NCBI GenBank assembly: GCA_028277985.1 | Contig: JANQFG010000058.1 | Location: 30,993-94,992 of the forward strand | Reading direction: 5' to 3' | Length of the DNA: 64,000 nucleotides | DNA from: a bacterium | GTDB lineage: Bacteria; Desulfobacterota; DSWW01 | Shown here: one piece after another, positions 1 through 7,964 of the stretch | How the letters are laid out: each line of letters opens with the position of its first letter | How positions within the stretch are numbered: the first letter of the stretch is position 1 | Made by a program: the position numbers and the translations under genes | Notes under the pieces: generated by a model | The model's input: the letters and a program-made list of their open reading frames with translations, nothing else | What the model was told of the DNA's origin: nothing | The model's database searches: none

Positions 1-1
1 A

Positions 2-619
2 ATCAAGAGCCGTTTTCTCGTGGGGGCGGACGGAGGCCAATCCCGGGTCAGGAGGGTGTTCCTGTCCGATCCTTCCAAGCCGATCATGCAGATTCCGGCA
101 TACGAGGAACATTACATCGGAGAAGTGGATCTGGACGTGGAGAACTGGTTCTATGCCTTCCTGGATCCGGAGCTCTCCCAGGGGTTTGCGAGTTTTCACA
201 AGAAGGACAACCGGCTGATTACGGTGTCAGGGGCTCTTCAAGGGAACTCTGCGAAGGCTTACCTGAATCGATTCAGAGCTCACCTCGAAAGCGTGCATGG
301 TCTCAGGGCCGAGGAATGTGTGCACAGCTACGGGATCGTGCTTACGGACATGTGTTTTCGGGGTGATTTTCGTCTCGGGAGAGAGAATATTCTGCTCTGT
401 GGCGAGGCGGCGGGCTTCATGCGGTTCTTCACGGAGGGAATCACCACTGCATTGATTACGGGTCGCAAAGTCGGAGAGTCTATCCTTGAAAGCATGAAAA
501 CGGGAAGACAGCCGCTAGAGATCTATGCTCGAGCGGTGGCTAGGGAGATGGACTTCATCATGGAGCAACACAAACAGTACTCCGAAATCCAGAGCGCCGG
601 CGATTCCTTGTTCGTATGA
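2..619 (+). CDS. FAD-dependent oxidoreductase, geranylgeranyl-reductase-like (5' partial)
   Basis: The reading frame is open from base 2, so the N-terminal FAD-binding Rossmann segment lies outside the window. What remains shows two hallmarks of the geranylgeranyl reductase/FixC-type flavoprotein group: VGADGGQSRVRR near the visible start (the GADG.S.VR dinucleotide-binding motif) and LLCGEAAGF followed by FFTEGI..AL..G, the second FAD-contact segment. Such enzymes reduce isoprenoid double bonds or pass electrons between flavins and quinones. The stop codon is followed directly by the TetR gene, and the next genes concern acyl-CoA chemistry, so a redox role in that pathway is inferred. The substrate cannot be read from the sequence. 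Confidence 0.75.
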   Translation: MKSRFLVGADGGQSRVRRVFLSDPSKPIMQIPAYEEHYIGEVDLDVENWFYAFLDPELSQGFASFHKKDNRLITVSGALQGNSAKAYLNRFRAHLESVHGLRAEECVHSYGIVLTDMCFRGDFRLGRENILLCGEAAGFMRFFTEGITTALITGRKVGESILESMKTGRQPLEIYARAVAREMDFIMEQHKQYSEIQSAGDSLFV

Positions 620-663
620 GAATCCCGGGGATCCGGTTGAATTCTGTATATGGAAGTCTTCAC

Positions 664-1302
664 ATGAACATCGTTGAGAAATCCAGGGGGAAGTACCTGG
701 AGTACGAGCAACGACATCAGGATATCCTGGATGTAGCCGTAACGATCTTCAATTCGAAAGGCTATCGATCCGCCACCACGGCAGAGATCGCCAAAGCGGC
801 AGGGATTTCCGAACCAACCATGTACAAGCACTTTCCCAGCAAGAAAGATCTCTTTCTCAAGTGTGTCCGCTCGATCGAAGAGGAATTGCAGAGGCAATAT
901 CGCACGCTCTATCGGGAGTATCAGGATCGCGGAGATGAAATAAGCTACATGGAAGGAGTGACGAGAATCTATGCGAGCTTTGTGAAGAACCAGCCCCACA
1001 AGTCCATGTTCATGGTCCACATGCTCAGCTACAGAGACGACCCTGATTTCGCGAAAGTGCTCGACGCTTGGATAGGAGCGAGTATTATCGGGGTCGAGAG
1101 GATACTGGCGAGCGCAAAGAAGAAAGAGAAAATAAAGAGTCCACTGGATCCTTATACGCTCGCCTGTCTGTATGTGAACCAGTACTTCACGATCGTGGCG
1201 CTGAAGGAATTCATGGAACCGAGTCGTTTCAACGAAGATGTTCTACTCACGTGGGTACGCAGCACCCTCGGCGTGGATGTAGCGTTCGGTGAGCACTGGT
1301 AG
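664..1302 (+). CDS. TetR/AcrR family transcriptional regulator
   Basis: The protein has about 212 residues, normal for the family. The N-terminal helix-turn-helix reads TTAEIAKAAGISEPTMYKHF followed by SKKDLF, the classic TetR DNA-binding segment, and a helical ligand-binding domain follows. I chose the ATG at 664 over an in-frame ATG at 616 because GGAAG lies 7 bases upstream and because the 616 start would overlap the preceding stop and add residues before the usual TetR N-terminus. It sits near the head of a large acyl-CoA catabolic cluster, so it is a good candidate for the local ligand-responsive repressor, as KstR-type TetR proteins are for steroid genes. The ligand (perhaps an acyl-CoA) is inference. 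Confidence 0.9.
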   Translation: MNIVEKSRGKYLEYEQRHQDILDVAVTIFNSKGYRSATTAEIAKAAGISEPTMYKHFPSKKDLFLKCVRSIEEELQRQYRTLYREYQDRGDEISYMEGVTRIYASFVKNQPHKSMFMVHMLSYRDDPDFAKVLDAWIGASIIGVERILASAKKKEKIKSPLDPYTLACLYVNQYFTIVALKEFMEPSRFNEDVLLTWVRSTLGVDVAFGEHW

Positions 1303-1344
1303 TGAGAGCCCTTCTGGTCTGGCAGGGAAGGAGGAGGACAACAC

Positions 1345-2409
1345 ATGGAGAAGAGGTCGGGCATCCGAAGGGTTCTGTCCGAATGGGGCGCCCGTCTCTC
1401 TCTCGAGCGTTGGGAGCGACAGATATTGGACCTGGAGAGTCGGTTCATCGAAAAACACCGACCAAGGATGAGGCTTTCTCTTCCGTCAAGCCCTGTTCGT
1501 CAGGAAGGCATCATCCGCTACCGGGATATGGCGGGCTGGAAGCCTATGCGTGATGAATGGAGGGAGATGCGGGACATCATGCCCTTGTACAGGGAAGTGA
1601 TCCGCTCAGCCAGGGCTACTTTTGAGATTTCAGCGAAGAACGGGGATCTTTCGGCCCATAGCGCACCGGTCTCGACTCCTTTCTGGCAAGAATTCGAAGG
1701 CGTCGCTAACGCCCATGGCGTTGACCTCATCGGATATACCGCTGTGCCGAGGGAGTTCATCTTCAAAGAAAAGGGAGTTCTTTTCGAGAATGCCATTGTT
1801 CTGGGGATGGAAATGGAAGCGGGCCCAATTTCGCGGGCGCCCAGCTACGAAGCAGGGAAAGAAACTCTCCGCGTCTACCAAGACCTCGGAGACGCTGTTA
1901 TCGAACTCGCAATATGGCTACAAGAGCGAGGCGTGCGGGCTCAACCCGTCCATCCCTATGGGGGCACGACTCTCTTCCCGTTGATGGCGGCGAAGGCAGG
2001 CCTTGGGACCCCGGGGCTTCACGGCCTCCTGATGTCGAAGCAGTTCGGTCCACGCCAGCGCCTCACCATCATTTCAACCGATGCCCAGCCGATCCCGCCA
2101 CCTCGGGAGAACTCGATGGCCGACATTCGGGACTTCTGTGAGGTCTGTCGACAATGCATTCGAGCCTGTCCTGCCGGAGCTTTTCATGATCCGCCGATTA
2201 AGCAGCATGGGAACAAGATTGTGACCCACATAGACAATACGAAATGCTACCCCTACTTTGCCCGGTTCAAGAGTTGTTCTGTCTGTCTGAAGATTTGTGC
2301 GCGTGTGCTCGAAGAATCCGGAATGCTGGCCGGGGGGGTGAATGAGAGCAGGGGGAGCCAAACGGAAGATGGAAATAACCATGGGCGAGACGATAACAAA
2401 GCTGTTTGA
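1345..2409 (+). CDS. QueG/reductive-dehalogenase-like 4Fe-4S protein
   Basis: This 354-residue protein carries two C-terminal Fe-S motifs: CEVCRQCIRACP (about residues 265-276) and a second with C..C...C spacing in CSVCLKIC (about 312-319). The region before them (AAKAGLGTPGLHGLLMSKQFG, then IISTD) matches the pattern of the epoxyqueuosine reductase and reductive dehalogenase core. There is no Tat signal or membrane anchor partner, so it is probably cytoplasmic and non-respiratory. A GGAGGAGG ribosome site supports the start at 1345. The C-terminus overlaps the downstream synthetase gene, implying co-translation. It may transfer electrons or act on a cofactor or substrate of the pathway. Cobalamin binding is possible by homology but cannot be confirmed by eye. 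Confidence 0.7.
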   Translation: MEKRSGIRRVLSEWGARLSLERWERQILDLESRFIEKHRPRMRLSLPSSPVRQEGIIRYRDMAGWKPMRDEWREMRDIMPLYREVIRSARATFEISAKNGDLSAHSAPVSTPFWQEFEGVANAHGVDLIGYTAVPREFIFKEKGVLFENAIVLGMEMEAGPISRAPSYEAGKETLRVYQDLGDAVIELAIWLQERGVRAQPVHPYGGTTLFPLMAAKAGLGTPGLHGLLMSKQFGPRQRLTIISTDAQPIPPPRENSMADIRDFCEVCRQCIRACPAGAFHDPPIKQHGNKIVTHIDNTKCYPYFARFKSCSVCLKICARVLEESGMLAGGVNESRGSQTEDGNNHGRDDNKAV

Positions 2410-4165
2410 GAGTCGCGTGTCAAAGACGCCCCAAGAAGTTGCCTTGTGCTCCAAGGAGGACGATGACTGGGCGTCCATCTCCTGGGCATCGTATGGGGAG
2501 AGGGTTGATCGGTTTGCCAGGGGATTGATCGCTGCGGGTGTGGGCAAAGGCGACAAGGTTGCACTGATCGGCTCCAACACCCCGGAGTGGTTCATTGCGG
2601 ATATGGCGATCATGACGATGGGTGCCGTGTCCGTGCCCGTTTATGCGACCAACAGCGGAGATCAGATCTGTTACATCCTGAATCACTCGGAAAGCAAGGT
2701 ATTTATCGTAGAGGAGGTCGGCTACTTTCAAAGGATCGAGAGCCTGCTAGAAAAGGTGCCTCAGCTCGAGCGGGTAGTTCTCTTGAGCGGAGATGCGCCT
2801 CCGGGGGAAAGCATCCTCATCGATTCTGATGGTTTCGCAGAAACAGGGAAAGAGGTTTCGGAAGAAGATCTGAAACAGGTTCGGGATGCTGTGACCCCGG
2901 ACTCCGCTTCGACCTTCATCTACACCTCGGGGACAACCGGTCCACCCAAGGCCGTCATACTCACGCATAAGAACAGTGTTGCGGCTGCAAAGAACGTGCA
3001 CCTGACAACGGAGATGAGCGCCAAGGAGAAGATCTCCTGCTCCTACCTGTCACTTGCCCACGTGGCGGAAAGGTGCGTAAACCTGTTGTCCCCTCTGCTG
3101 GATGGAAGAACTGTGTATTTCATGGGCGGGTACGAGAAGTTCGCCGAGTACCTGACGGAAATCCGTCCTACGATGTGGTTGGGCGTGCCGCGGGTCTGGG
3201 AGAAACTGTACGAAGGCGTGATGGGCAATCGAGCTACCATGTCCCCCCGAAAGCAGAGGATCTTTGATTGGGCGCTGCGGATGGGCGGTGAATGCAATTG
3301 GGCCATGTACGACGGAACAAGGATATCTCCTCTGTTGAAGATGAAACACGCAGTCGCTCGTCGCCTGGTGATCGATAAGGTGCGGGCCGCCCTGGGTTTG
3401 AATCGCACAGAGATCTTTGTTACCGGCGGGGCCCCGACGTCGAAAGAGATCCTGGATTTCTTCATGTCCCTGGGCATCTGGCTGCAGGATGTGTACGGGC
3501 AGACAGAGGGGCACGGAACCACCAGCTTCGCGACCAAGGATGCCATTCATTTCGGTTCCGCCGGAAAGCCGTACCCCCTGGTTGAGGTTCGTATCGCGGA
3601 TGACGGCGAGATCTTGGTGCGGGGAGACAGCGTCTCGCCCGGATACTACAAGGACCCGAAACTGACGGAAGAGACCTTCCGAGACGGCTGGCTTCATTCC
3701 GGGGACCTCGGAAACCTTGACGAAAATGGGTTCCTTTGGATCACGGGTCGCAAGAAGGACATCATCATCACCTCGGGTGGCAAGAATATCACACCCTCGA
3801 AGATCGAGACCGCGCTCATGGGCTTTCCGTTAATCGAGCACGCGGTTGTCGTGGGCGACGGCAAGAAGTTCCTTGGTGCCCTGCTCACACTCAGCGAAGA
3901 AGAAGCGAGAAAGACGTGTGAAGACCACGGGAGCGAAGGCAAGGGTCTCGAGGGTTTGATTGTGGACCCGGCAGTCACGAAACAGGTTGAGCAGCATGTG
4001 ACCGAAGTAAACGCGAAGCTCTCACGGGTAGAGCAGATAAAGAAATACACGCTTCTGCCAAGAACCTTTTCTATTGAGAGTGGGGAGCTTACACACATCC
4101 TGAAGATAAAGCGCAATGTGGTTCAGAAGACCTATGCGAACGAAATCGAGACCATGTATTCATAA
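2369..4165 (+). CDS. AMP-forming long-chain acyl-CoA synthetase
   Basis: This ANL-superfamily enzyme (about 598 residues) would activate a carboxylic acid to its CoA thioester through an acyl-adenylate. The P-loop is FIYTSGTTGPPKAV, the adenylate motif YGQTEGHGTTS follows, and the hinge region reads WLHSGDLG with GRKKDIIITSGGKNI, as in the FadD15-like long-chain branch. Start choice is uncertain: ATG codons at 2342, 2369 and 2381 are in frame, and I prefer 2369 because GGGGGAG lies 11 bases upstream. It is probably the entry step of the cluster. The substrate (fatty, branched or cyclic acid) is not determinable from sequence alone. Confidence 0.93.
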   Translation: MEITMGETITKLFESRVSKTPQEVALCSKEDDDWASISWASYGERVDRFARGLIAAGVGKGDKVALIGSNTPEWFIADMAIMTMGAVSVPVYATNSGDQICYILNHSESKVFIVEEVGYFQRIESLLEKVPQLERVVLLSGDAPPGESILIDSDGFAETGKEVSEEDLKQVRDAVTPDSASTFIYTSGTTGPPKAVILTHKNSVAAAKNVHLTTEMSAKEKISCSYLSLAHVAERCVNLLSPLLDGRTVYFMGGYEKFAEYLTEIRPTMWLGVPRVWEKLYEGVMGNRATMSPRKQRIFDWALRMGGECNWAMYDGTRISPLLKMKHAVARRLVIDKVRAALGLNRTEIFVTGGAPTSKEILDFFMSLGIWLQDVYGQTEGHGTTSFATKDAIHFGSAGKPYPLVEVRIADDGEILVRGDSVSPGYYKDPKLTEETFRDGWLHSGDLGNLDENGFLWITGRKKDIIITSGGKNITPSKIETALMGFPLIEHAVVVGDGKKFLGALLTLSEEEARKTCEDHGSEGKGLEGLIVDPAVTKQVEQHVTEVNAKLSRVEQIKKYTLLPRTFSIESGELTHILKIKRNVVQKTYANEIETMYS

Positions 4166-4201
4166 ACGAGTAAAGGGAATGACTCGGGAAGGAGGCATTC
4201 G

Positions 4202-4660
4202 GTGGCCAATATGGAGATGACGGGAAAAAAGATAGCCGACGGGGAGTTCCCCGTGGAGAGAGGGAAGATCCGGGAATTCGCGAGCGCGATCTGTGACCCG
4301 AACCCGGTGTACAGGGATCGGGAATATGCGAGAGGTAAGGGATTCAAGGACGTTCTCATGCCCATAACCTTTCCGGGCACCTTCACGTTCTATCTTGGGT
4401 CGGAAAACGCGGTCATGGAGATGATGGAAACGCTGGACATGGATGCGGGCAAGAGCGTTCACGGCAGCTTTGAAGTGATCTACGAAAGGCCTGTCTGTGC
4501 AGGGGAACCGCTGAGGATGGAAGTCGTGGTCGGCAGGATCTACCAGAAGGAGGGGAAACGCGGGGGTGCGATGACCTTCGTAGAAATGGATATCCGTTTC
4601 TACGATGCAGAGGACAAACTTGCGCTCACGGTCCGAAACGAGTTCATCGAGAGAGGCTAA
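4202..4660 (+). CDS. MaoC-like hydratase subunit, FAS1-type hotdog, lacking the catalytic His
   Basis: This is a small single-hotdog protein (152 residues) with a GTG start behind a strong GGAAGGAGG site. It matches the N-terminal MaoC/FAS1 dehydratase family. The hydratase motif, normally D.NP.H.D, reads CDPNPVYRD here: Asp32 and Asn34 are kept but the catalytic His is Tyr37. The next gene, 10 bases downstream, has an intact motif, so the two are probably subunits of one heteromeric enoyl-CoA hydratase, with this one structural or CoA-binding. That arrangement is known for ChsH1-ChsH2 of Mycobacterium tuberculosis. The pairing is inferred from adjacency and complementary motifs. Confidence 0.85.
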   Translation: MANMEMTGKKIADGEFPVERGKIREFASAICDPNPVYRDREYARGKGFKDVLMPITFPGTFTFYLGSENAVMEMMETLDMDAGKSVHGSFEVIYERPVCAGEPLRMEVVVGRIYQKEGKRGGAMTFVEMDIRFYDAEDKLALTVRNEFIERG

Positions 4661-4670
4661 GGAGCACGTT

Positions 4671-5102
4671 ATGGGAGAAGCCGCACGATACTTCGAAGAT
4701 GTGAAGGAACAAGAGGAGCTTCCTTCTATCGAAATCACCGTGACCCGGACACACATCGTCAAATTCGCAGGCGCAGGAGGGGATTTCAACCCGATTCATC
4801 ATGACGAGGAATATGCCAAGTCTCTGGGACTTCCCTCGGTCTTTGCCATGGGTCTCATGCACGGAGGATTTCTGTCAAGAGTCGTAACCGAGTGGGCCGG
4901 TGACGGAAATGTGAAGCGATACAAGATCCGGTTCGCAGGCATTGTCTGGCCGAACGACACCCTCACGTGCAAAGGCCGGACGGTTCGAAAATACCAGGAA
5001 GGCGGAGAGAACCTCGTAGATTGCGAGCTGGCTGTCGTGACGCAGAATGGTGAGAATGCGATCGTAGGCGAGGCTACGGTTTCACTGCCCGGAAAGGGCT
5101 GA
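4671..5102 (+). CDS. MaoC-family enoyl-CoA hydratase, catalytic subunit
   Basis: The protein is 143 residues, a single hotdog fold with the intact hydratase-2 motif GGDFNPIHHDEEYA; Asp38 and His43 are the expected catalytic pair. It would add water across a 2-enoyl-CoA to give a 3-hydroxyacyl-CoA. I set the start at the ATG preceded by AAGGAG and discarded an upstream in-frame extension into the neighbouring gene. It lies between the His-less MaoC partner and the acyl-CoA dehydrogenase, the order expected for dehydrogenation then hydration. With the thiolase-like protein and DUF35 protein downstream, it fits a side-chain removal module. Confidence 0.9.
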   Translation: MGEAARYFEDVKEQEELPSIEITVTRTHIVKFAGAGGDFNPIHHDEEYAKSLGLPSVFAMGLMHGGFLSRVVTEWAGDGNVKRYKIRFAGIVWPNDTLTCKGRTVRKYQEGGENLVDCELAVVTQNGENAIVGEATVSLPGKG

Positions 5103-5121
5103 ACAAAGAGGAGGTCGATCC

Positions 5122-6267
5122 ATGGACTTCAGTTTCACGGAAGAGCAAATCATGTTTCGCGACTCGGTGGAAAAATTCGCACAGAAGGAGATCGCCCCGG
5201 GCGTGGACGAACGGGAGAGAAAGGCGGAATTCTCGTATGAAGTATGGAAGAAGATGGCGGATTTTGGCCTCGCCGGGCTTACCATTCCGGCGGATTACGG
5301 CGGTGGCGGTGCGGACGCGCTCACAACCGTCCTTGCCATGGAAGCCTTTGCAAGGGGCAGCAGGGATATGTCCATCTGTGTTGTCTGGGGCTCTCACCTT
5401 CTTCTGGCCGCCATGCCGATCGCGGACCTCGGCACGGAAGAACAGAAGAAGAAGTATCTGCCCAAGATGGCCTCCGGAGAGTGGATCGGGGCCATGGCGT
5501 TGACCGAACCGGATGCAGGCACGGATGCGACGTCCCTGAGGACGACGGCGAAGAAGGATGGAAATCATTACCTGCTGAACGGGAACAAGACCTATATTTC
5601 AAACGCTCCCATCGCAGATGTGCTCACTACCTTCGCATCCGTAGACCTCGCCAAGAGGGCCCAGGGGTTGACCTTGTTCATCGTGGAGACGGATTCGCCG
5701 GGGCTTACGCTCGGGAAGCCTCTGGAGAAGTATGAATCCCATTCTTCGCCAACAGGGGAGATCTTCTTTGAAGATTGCAAGGTCCCGGTTGAGAACCTCC
5801 TGGGCGGTGAGGGGGAGGGGTTCCACGCCATGGTTCACTCGCTGGGATGGGAACGCATCGCTTTCGCTCCTTTTGTGGGATTGATGGAAGCGGACCTGAA
5901 CAGCTGCATCGAGTACGCGAAAGAGAGGAAGCAGTTCGGCAAGCCCATCGGCAAGTTCCAGCTTGTGCAGGCCATGCTCTCGGAGATCAAGATGGACCTC
6001 GAGGCTTCGCGATATCTGGCTTACAACCTGGCCTGGAAGAAAGACCAGAATGAATGGATTGGAATGGATGCTGCCATTGTGAAGACCTTCATCACCGAGG
6101 CCTATGAGCGGTCGGCACAAAAGGCGGTCCAGATATTCGGAGGCAATGGGTGCATGCGCGAATACCCGATTGGCCGAAGCCTGTGGGCAGGGAAGATGGC
6201 CACCATTGGTGGAGGAACGTCACAGATTCAGCGGACGATCATCGGAAGGATGCTGACCGGGCTGTGA
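5122..6267 (+). CDS. Acyl-CoA dehydrogenase, base at the isovaleryl-CoA dehydrogenase position
   Basis: A full-length flavoprotein (381 residues) that would oxidise an acyl-CoA to the 2-enoyl-CoA, passing electrons to ETF. Family segments are clear: MALTEPDAGTDA (about 125-136), FGKPIGKFQ, QIFGGNGCMREYP, and GGGTSQIQR near the C-terminus. In medium- and short-chain enzymes the catalytic Glu sits in EGTS. Here that residue is Gly, but GWERIAFA supplies Glu244 at the position used by isovaleryl-CoA and long-chain enzymes. This suggests branched or bulky substrates; that step is inference. An AGAGGAGG site precedes the ATG. Confidence 0.93.
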   Translation: MDFSFTEEQIMFRDSVEKFAQKEIAPGVDERERKAEFSYEVWKKMADFGLAGLTIPADYGGGGADALTTVLAMEAFARGSRDMSICVVWGSHLLLAAMPIADLGTEEQKKKYLPKMASGEWIGAMALTEPDAGTDATSLRTTAKKDGNHYLLNGNKTYISNAPIADVLTTFASVDLAKRAQGLTLFIVETDSPGLTLGKPLEKYESHSSPTGEIFFEDCKVPVENLLGGEGEGFHAMVHSLGWERIAFAPFVGLMEADLNSCIEYAKERKQFGKPIGKFQLVQAMLSEIKMDLEASRYLAYNLAWKKDQNEWIGMDAAIVKTFITEAYERSAQKAVQIFGGNGCMREYPIGRSLWAGKMATIGGGTSQIQRTIIGRMLTGL

Positions 6268-6331
6268 TGTGACGCAAGGCGATTCGGACGCAGGTACTAT
6301 CCGCGGACAGGTTGAAAGGAGGACGGAATCG

Positions 6332-7516
6332 ATGGAAACGATTCGAGGAAAGGCGGCAATCGTGGGGATCGGGGAGGTCCCGACCGGACACTTTCCGGAG
6401 CGGTCCTACATCGAGGCCGCGGTGGGTGTTGCCGAAATGGCGATCAGGGATGCAGGGATACCCAAGGAGGAGATCGACACGGTCATACCGATCGGCGTGT
6501 TGGCCAATCCGCTGGACAACGCGAACATGGTCTGCTCGTGGATGATTGAAGAACTGGGGATGGGCAAGACGGCCAAGAGCAACTTCCAGGTCATGTCCGG
6601 GGGGTCGAGTTCCGCCAGTTCCCTCAAGGTCGCGATTTCGCTCGTCCTCACGGGATTCTCCAAGGCCGTCCTGGTGGTGCACTGCGATCGCTTTGGAACC
6701 GGGGTGGATCTGTCCTCTGCACTCACTATGTTTGCAAAGGCATCGATCAACCAGGAATACGAAGCCCCTTACGGATTCAGCCAACTCGCCCTTGCAGGTT
6801 TCCTTCAACAGCGATACATGTACGAAACCGGGGCAACGGAGAGACAGATTGCTGCCGTTGTCGAGTCCCTTCGAAAATGGGCTGCCCTGAATCCGAACGC
6901 CATGCTGAGGAAGCCCAGGACTGCGGACGAAGTGCTGGCGTCCAAGATGATCTCGTCCCCCGTGAGAAAGCGAATGATGAACATCCTTGCAGACGGTGCG
7001 GCAGCATACATTGTAACCACCGCTGAAAGGGCAAGGGACCTGACCGACACGCCGGCCTATGTCCTCGGGCTGGGATCCAGGTGTACGAATTTCACAGTAA
7101 CCCAGCAACCCCAGAGTTTCTTCGACGCCTGGGGACCGGCAGCGGATGAAGCATACGAAATGGCGGGTGTGAGGCCGGAAGATGTGGATGTTGCGGAGAT
7201 CTACGACGCCTTTCCCACCTTCATCCTTATTTCGATGGAGATTCTTCGCCTGTGCAAGAGAGGAGAAGCGGGCAAGCTCGTGGAGGAAGGGCACACCTCT
7301 CCCGGAGGCAAGCTGCCCGTCTCAACGAACGGGGCCATGATGGCCCAGGGCCACACAGGCGCTGGCGGGGGGATCGCCATTCTGGTGGAAGCGGCCCGTC
7401 AAATCATGGGCAAGGCAGGGGAACGACAGGTCAAGGATGCAAAAATCGCCATAGAAACAGCGTCCGGAGGTGTGGGGATGGACTTTCACGTCGGAATCCT
7501 GGGCTCGGAGGGCTAG
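6332..7516 (+). CDS. Thiolase-fold protein without thiolase cysteines (Ltp2-like putative retro-aldolase)
   Basis: This 394-residue protein belongs to the SCP2-thiolase/lipid-transfer thiolase branch. At the usual nucleophile site the sequence is VMSGGSSSA (Ser89), and near the C-terminus ETASGGVG replaces the CxG motif, so both thiolase cysteines are absent. His341 in AQGHTGAGG and Tyr291 in AEIYDAF are kept. Ltp2 of the mycobacterial igr operon shows this pattern and cleaves a beta-hydroxyacyl-CoA by retro-aldol chemistry with a DUF35 partner; a DUF35 gene follows 4 bases later here. AAGGAGG 8 bases before the ATG at 6332 fixes the start; the longer frame from 6269 is discarded. Aldolase activity is inferred. 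Confidence 0.88.
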   Translation: METIRGKAAIVGIGEVPTGHFPERSYIEAAVGVAEMAIRDAGIPKEEIDTVIPIGVLANPLDNANMVCSWMIEELGMGKTAKSNFQVMSGGSSSASSLKVAISLVLTGFSKAVLVVHCDRFGTGVDLSSALTMFAKASINQEYEAPYGFSQLALAGFLQQRYMYETGATERQIAAVVESLRKWAALNPNAMLRKPRTADEVLASKMISSPVRKRMMNILADGAAAYIVTTAERARDLTDTPAYVLGLGSRCTNFTVTQQPQSFFDAWGPAADEAYEMAGVRPEDVDVAEIYDAFPTFILISMEILRLCKRGEAGKLVEEGHTSPGGKLPVSTNGAMMAQGHTGAGGGIAILVEAARQIMGKAGERQVKDAKIAIETASGGVGMDFHVGILGSEG

Positions 7517-7520
7517 GAAA

Positions 7521-7934
7521 ATGAGCGAATACAAGAAGCCACTTCCTTTGATAACCGAGTTGAGCAAGGTCTTCTACGATGGCTGTAAGGAAGAGAAGCT
7601 CCTGTACCAGCAATGCAAGGACTGCGACGAAGTCGTCTTCTTCCCGAAGCAGCTGTGCTCCAACTGCATGGGCCACAATCTGGAATGGAAGGAGTCAAAG
7701 GGAAAGGGAAAGATACACACGTTCACCGTGACCTACGATTCGGCCCCTCCGGAGTTTGCAGCCGATTGCCCTTATTCGCTTGCGATTATCAACCTGGACG
7801 AGGGGTTCAGCATGATGAGCAACATCGTAGAGTGTGACCTGGAGAAGATCACCTGCGACATGCCGGTCGAGGTCGTTTTTGAGCCGATCACGCCTGAGAT
7901 CACCCTGCCAAGATTCAGGCCCGCCAGGGGATAA
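7521..7934 (+). CDS. DUF35 OB-fold protein with rubredoxin-like zinc ribbon
   Basis: A 137-residue protein with the two-part layout of DUF35 (ChsH2 C-terminal-like) proteins: an N-terminal zinc ribbon using Cys32, Cys35, Cys46 and Cys49 (QQCKDC and LCSNC), then an OB-fold segment (GKIHTFTVT to the C-terminus). These proteins bind thiolase-fold enzymes and often deliver or shield the acyl-CoA; in the igr system the DUF35 domain of ChsH2 is required by the aldolase Ltp2. The gene begins 4 bases after the thiolase-like gene, behind GGAGGG. A heteromer with that protein is therefore strongly suggested. Confidence 0.9.
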   Translation: MSEYKKPLPLITELSKVFYDGCKEEKLLYQQCKDCDEVVFFPKQLCSNCMGHNLEWKESKGKGKIHTFTVTYDSAPPEFAADCPYSLAIINLDEGFSMMSNIVECDLEKITCDMPVEVVFEPITPEITLPRFRPARG

Positions 7935-7964
7935 ACAGATATCCGTGAAGGGCAGGAGGTGAGC

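Noticed and set aside
6332..7516. Annotation as an acetyl-CoA acetyltransferase
   Set aside because: Both catalytic cysteines of thiolases are missing, so thiolytic activity is unlikely despite the fold.
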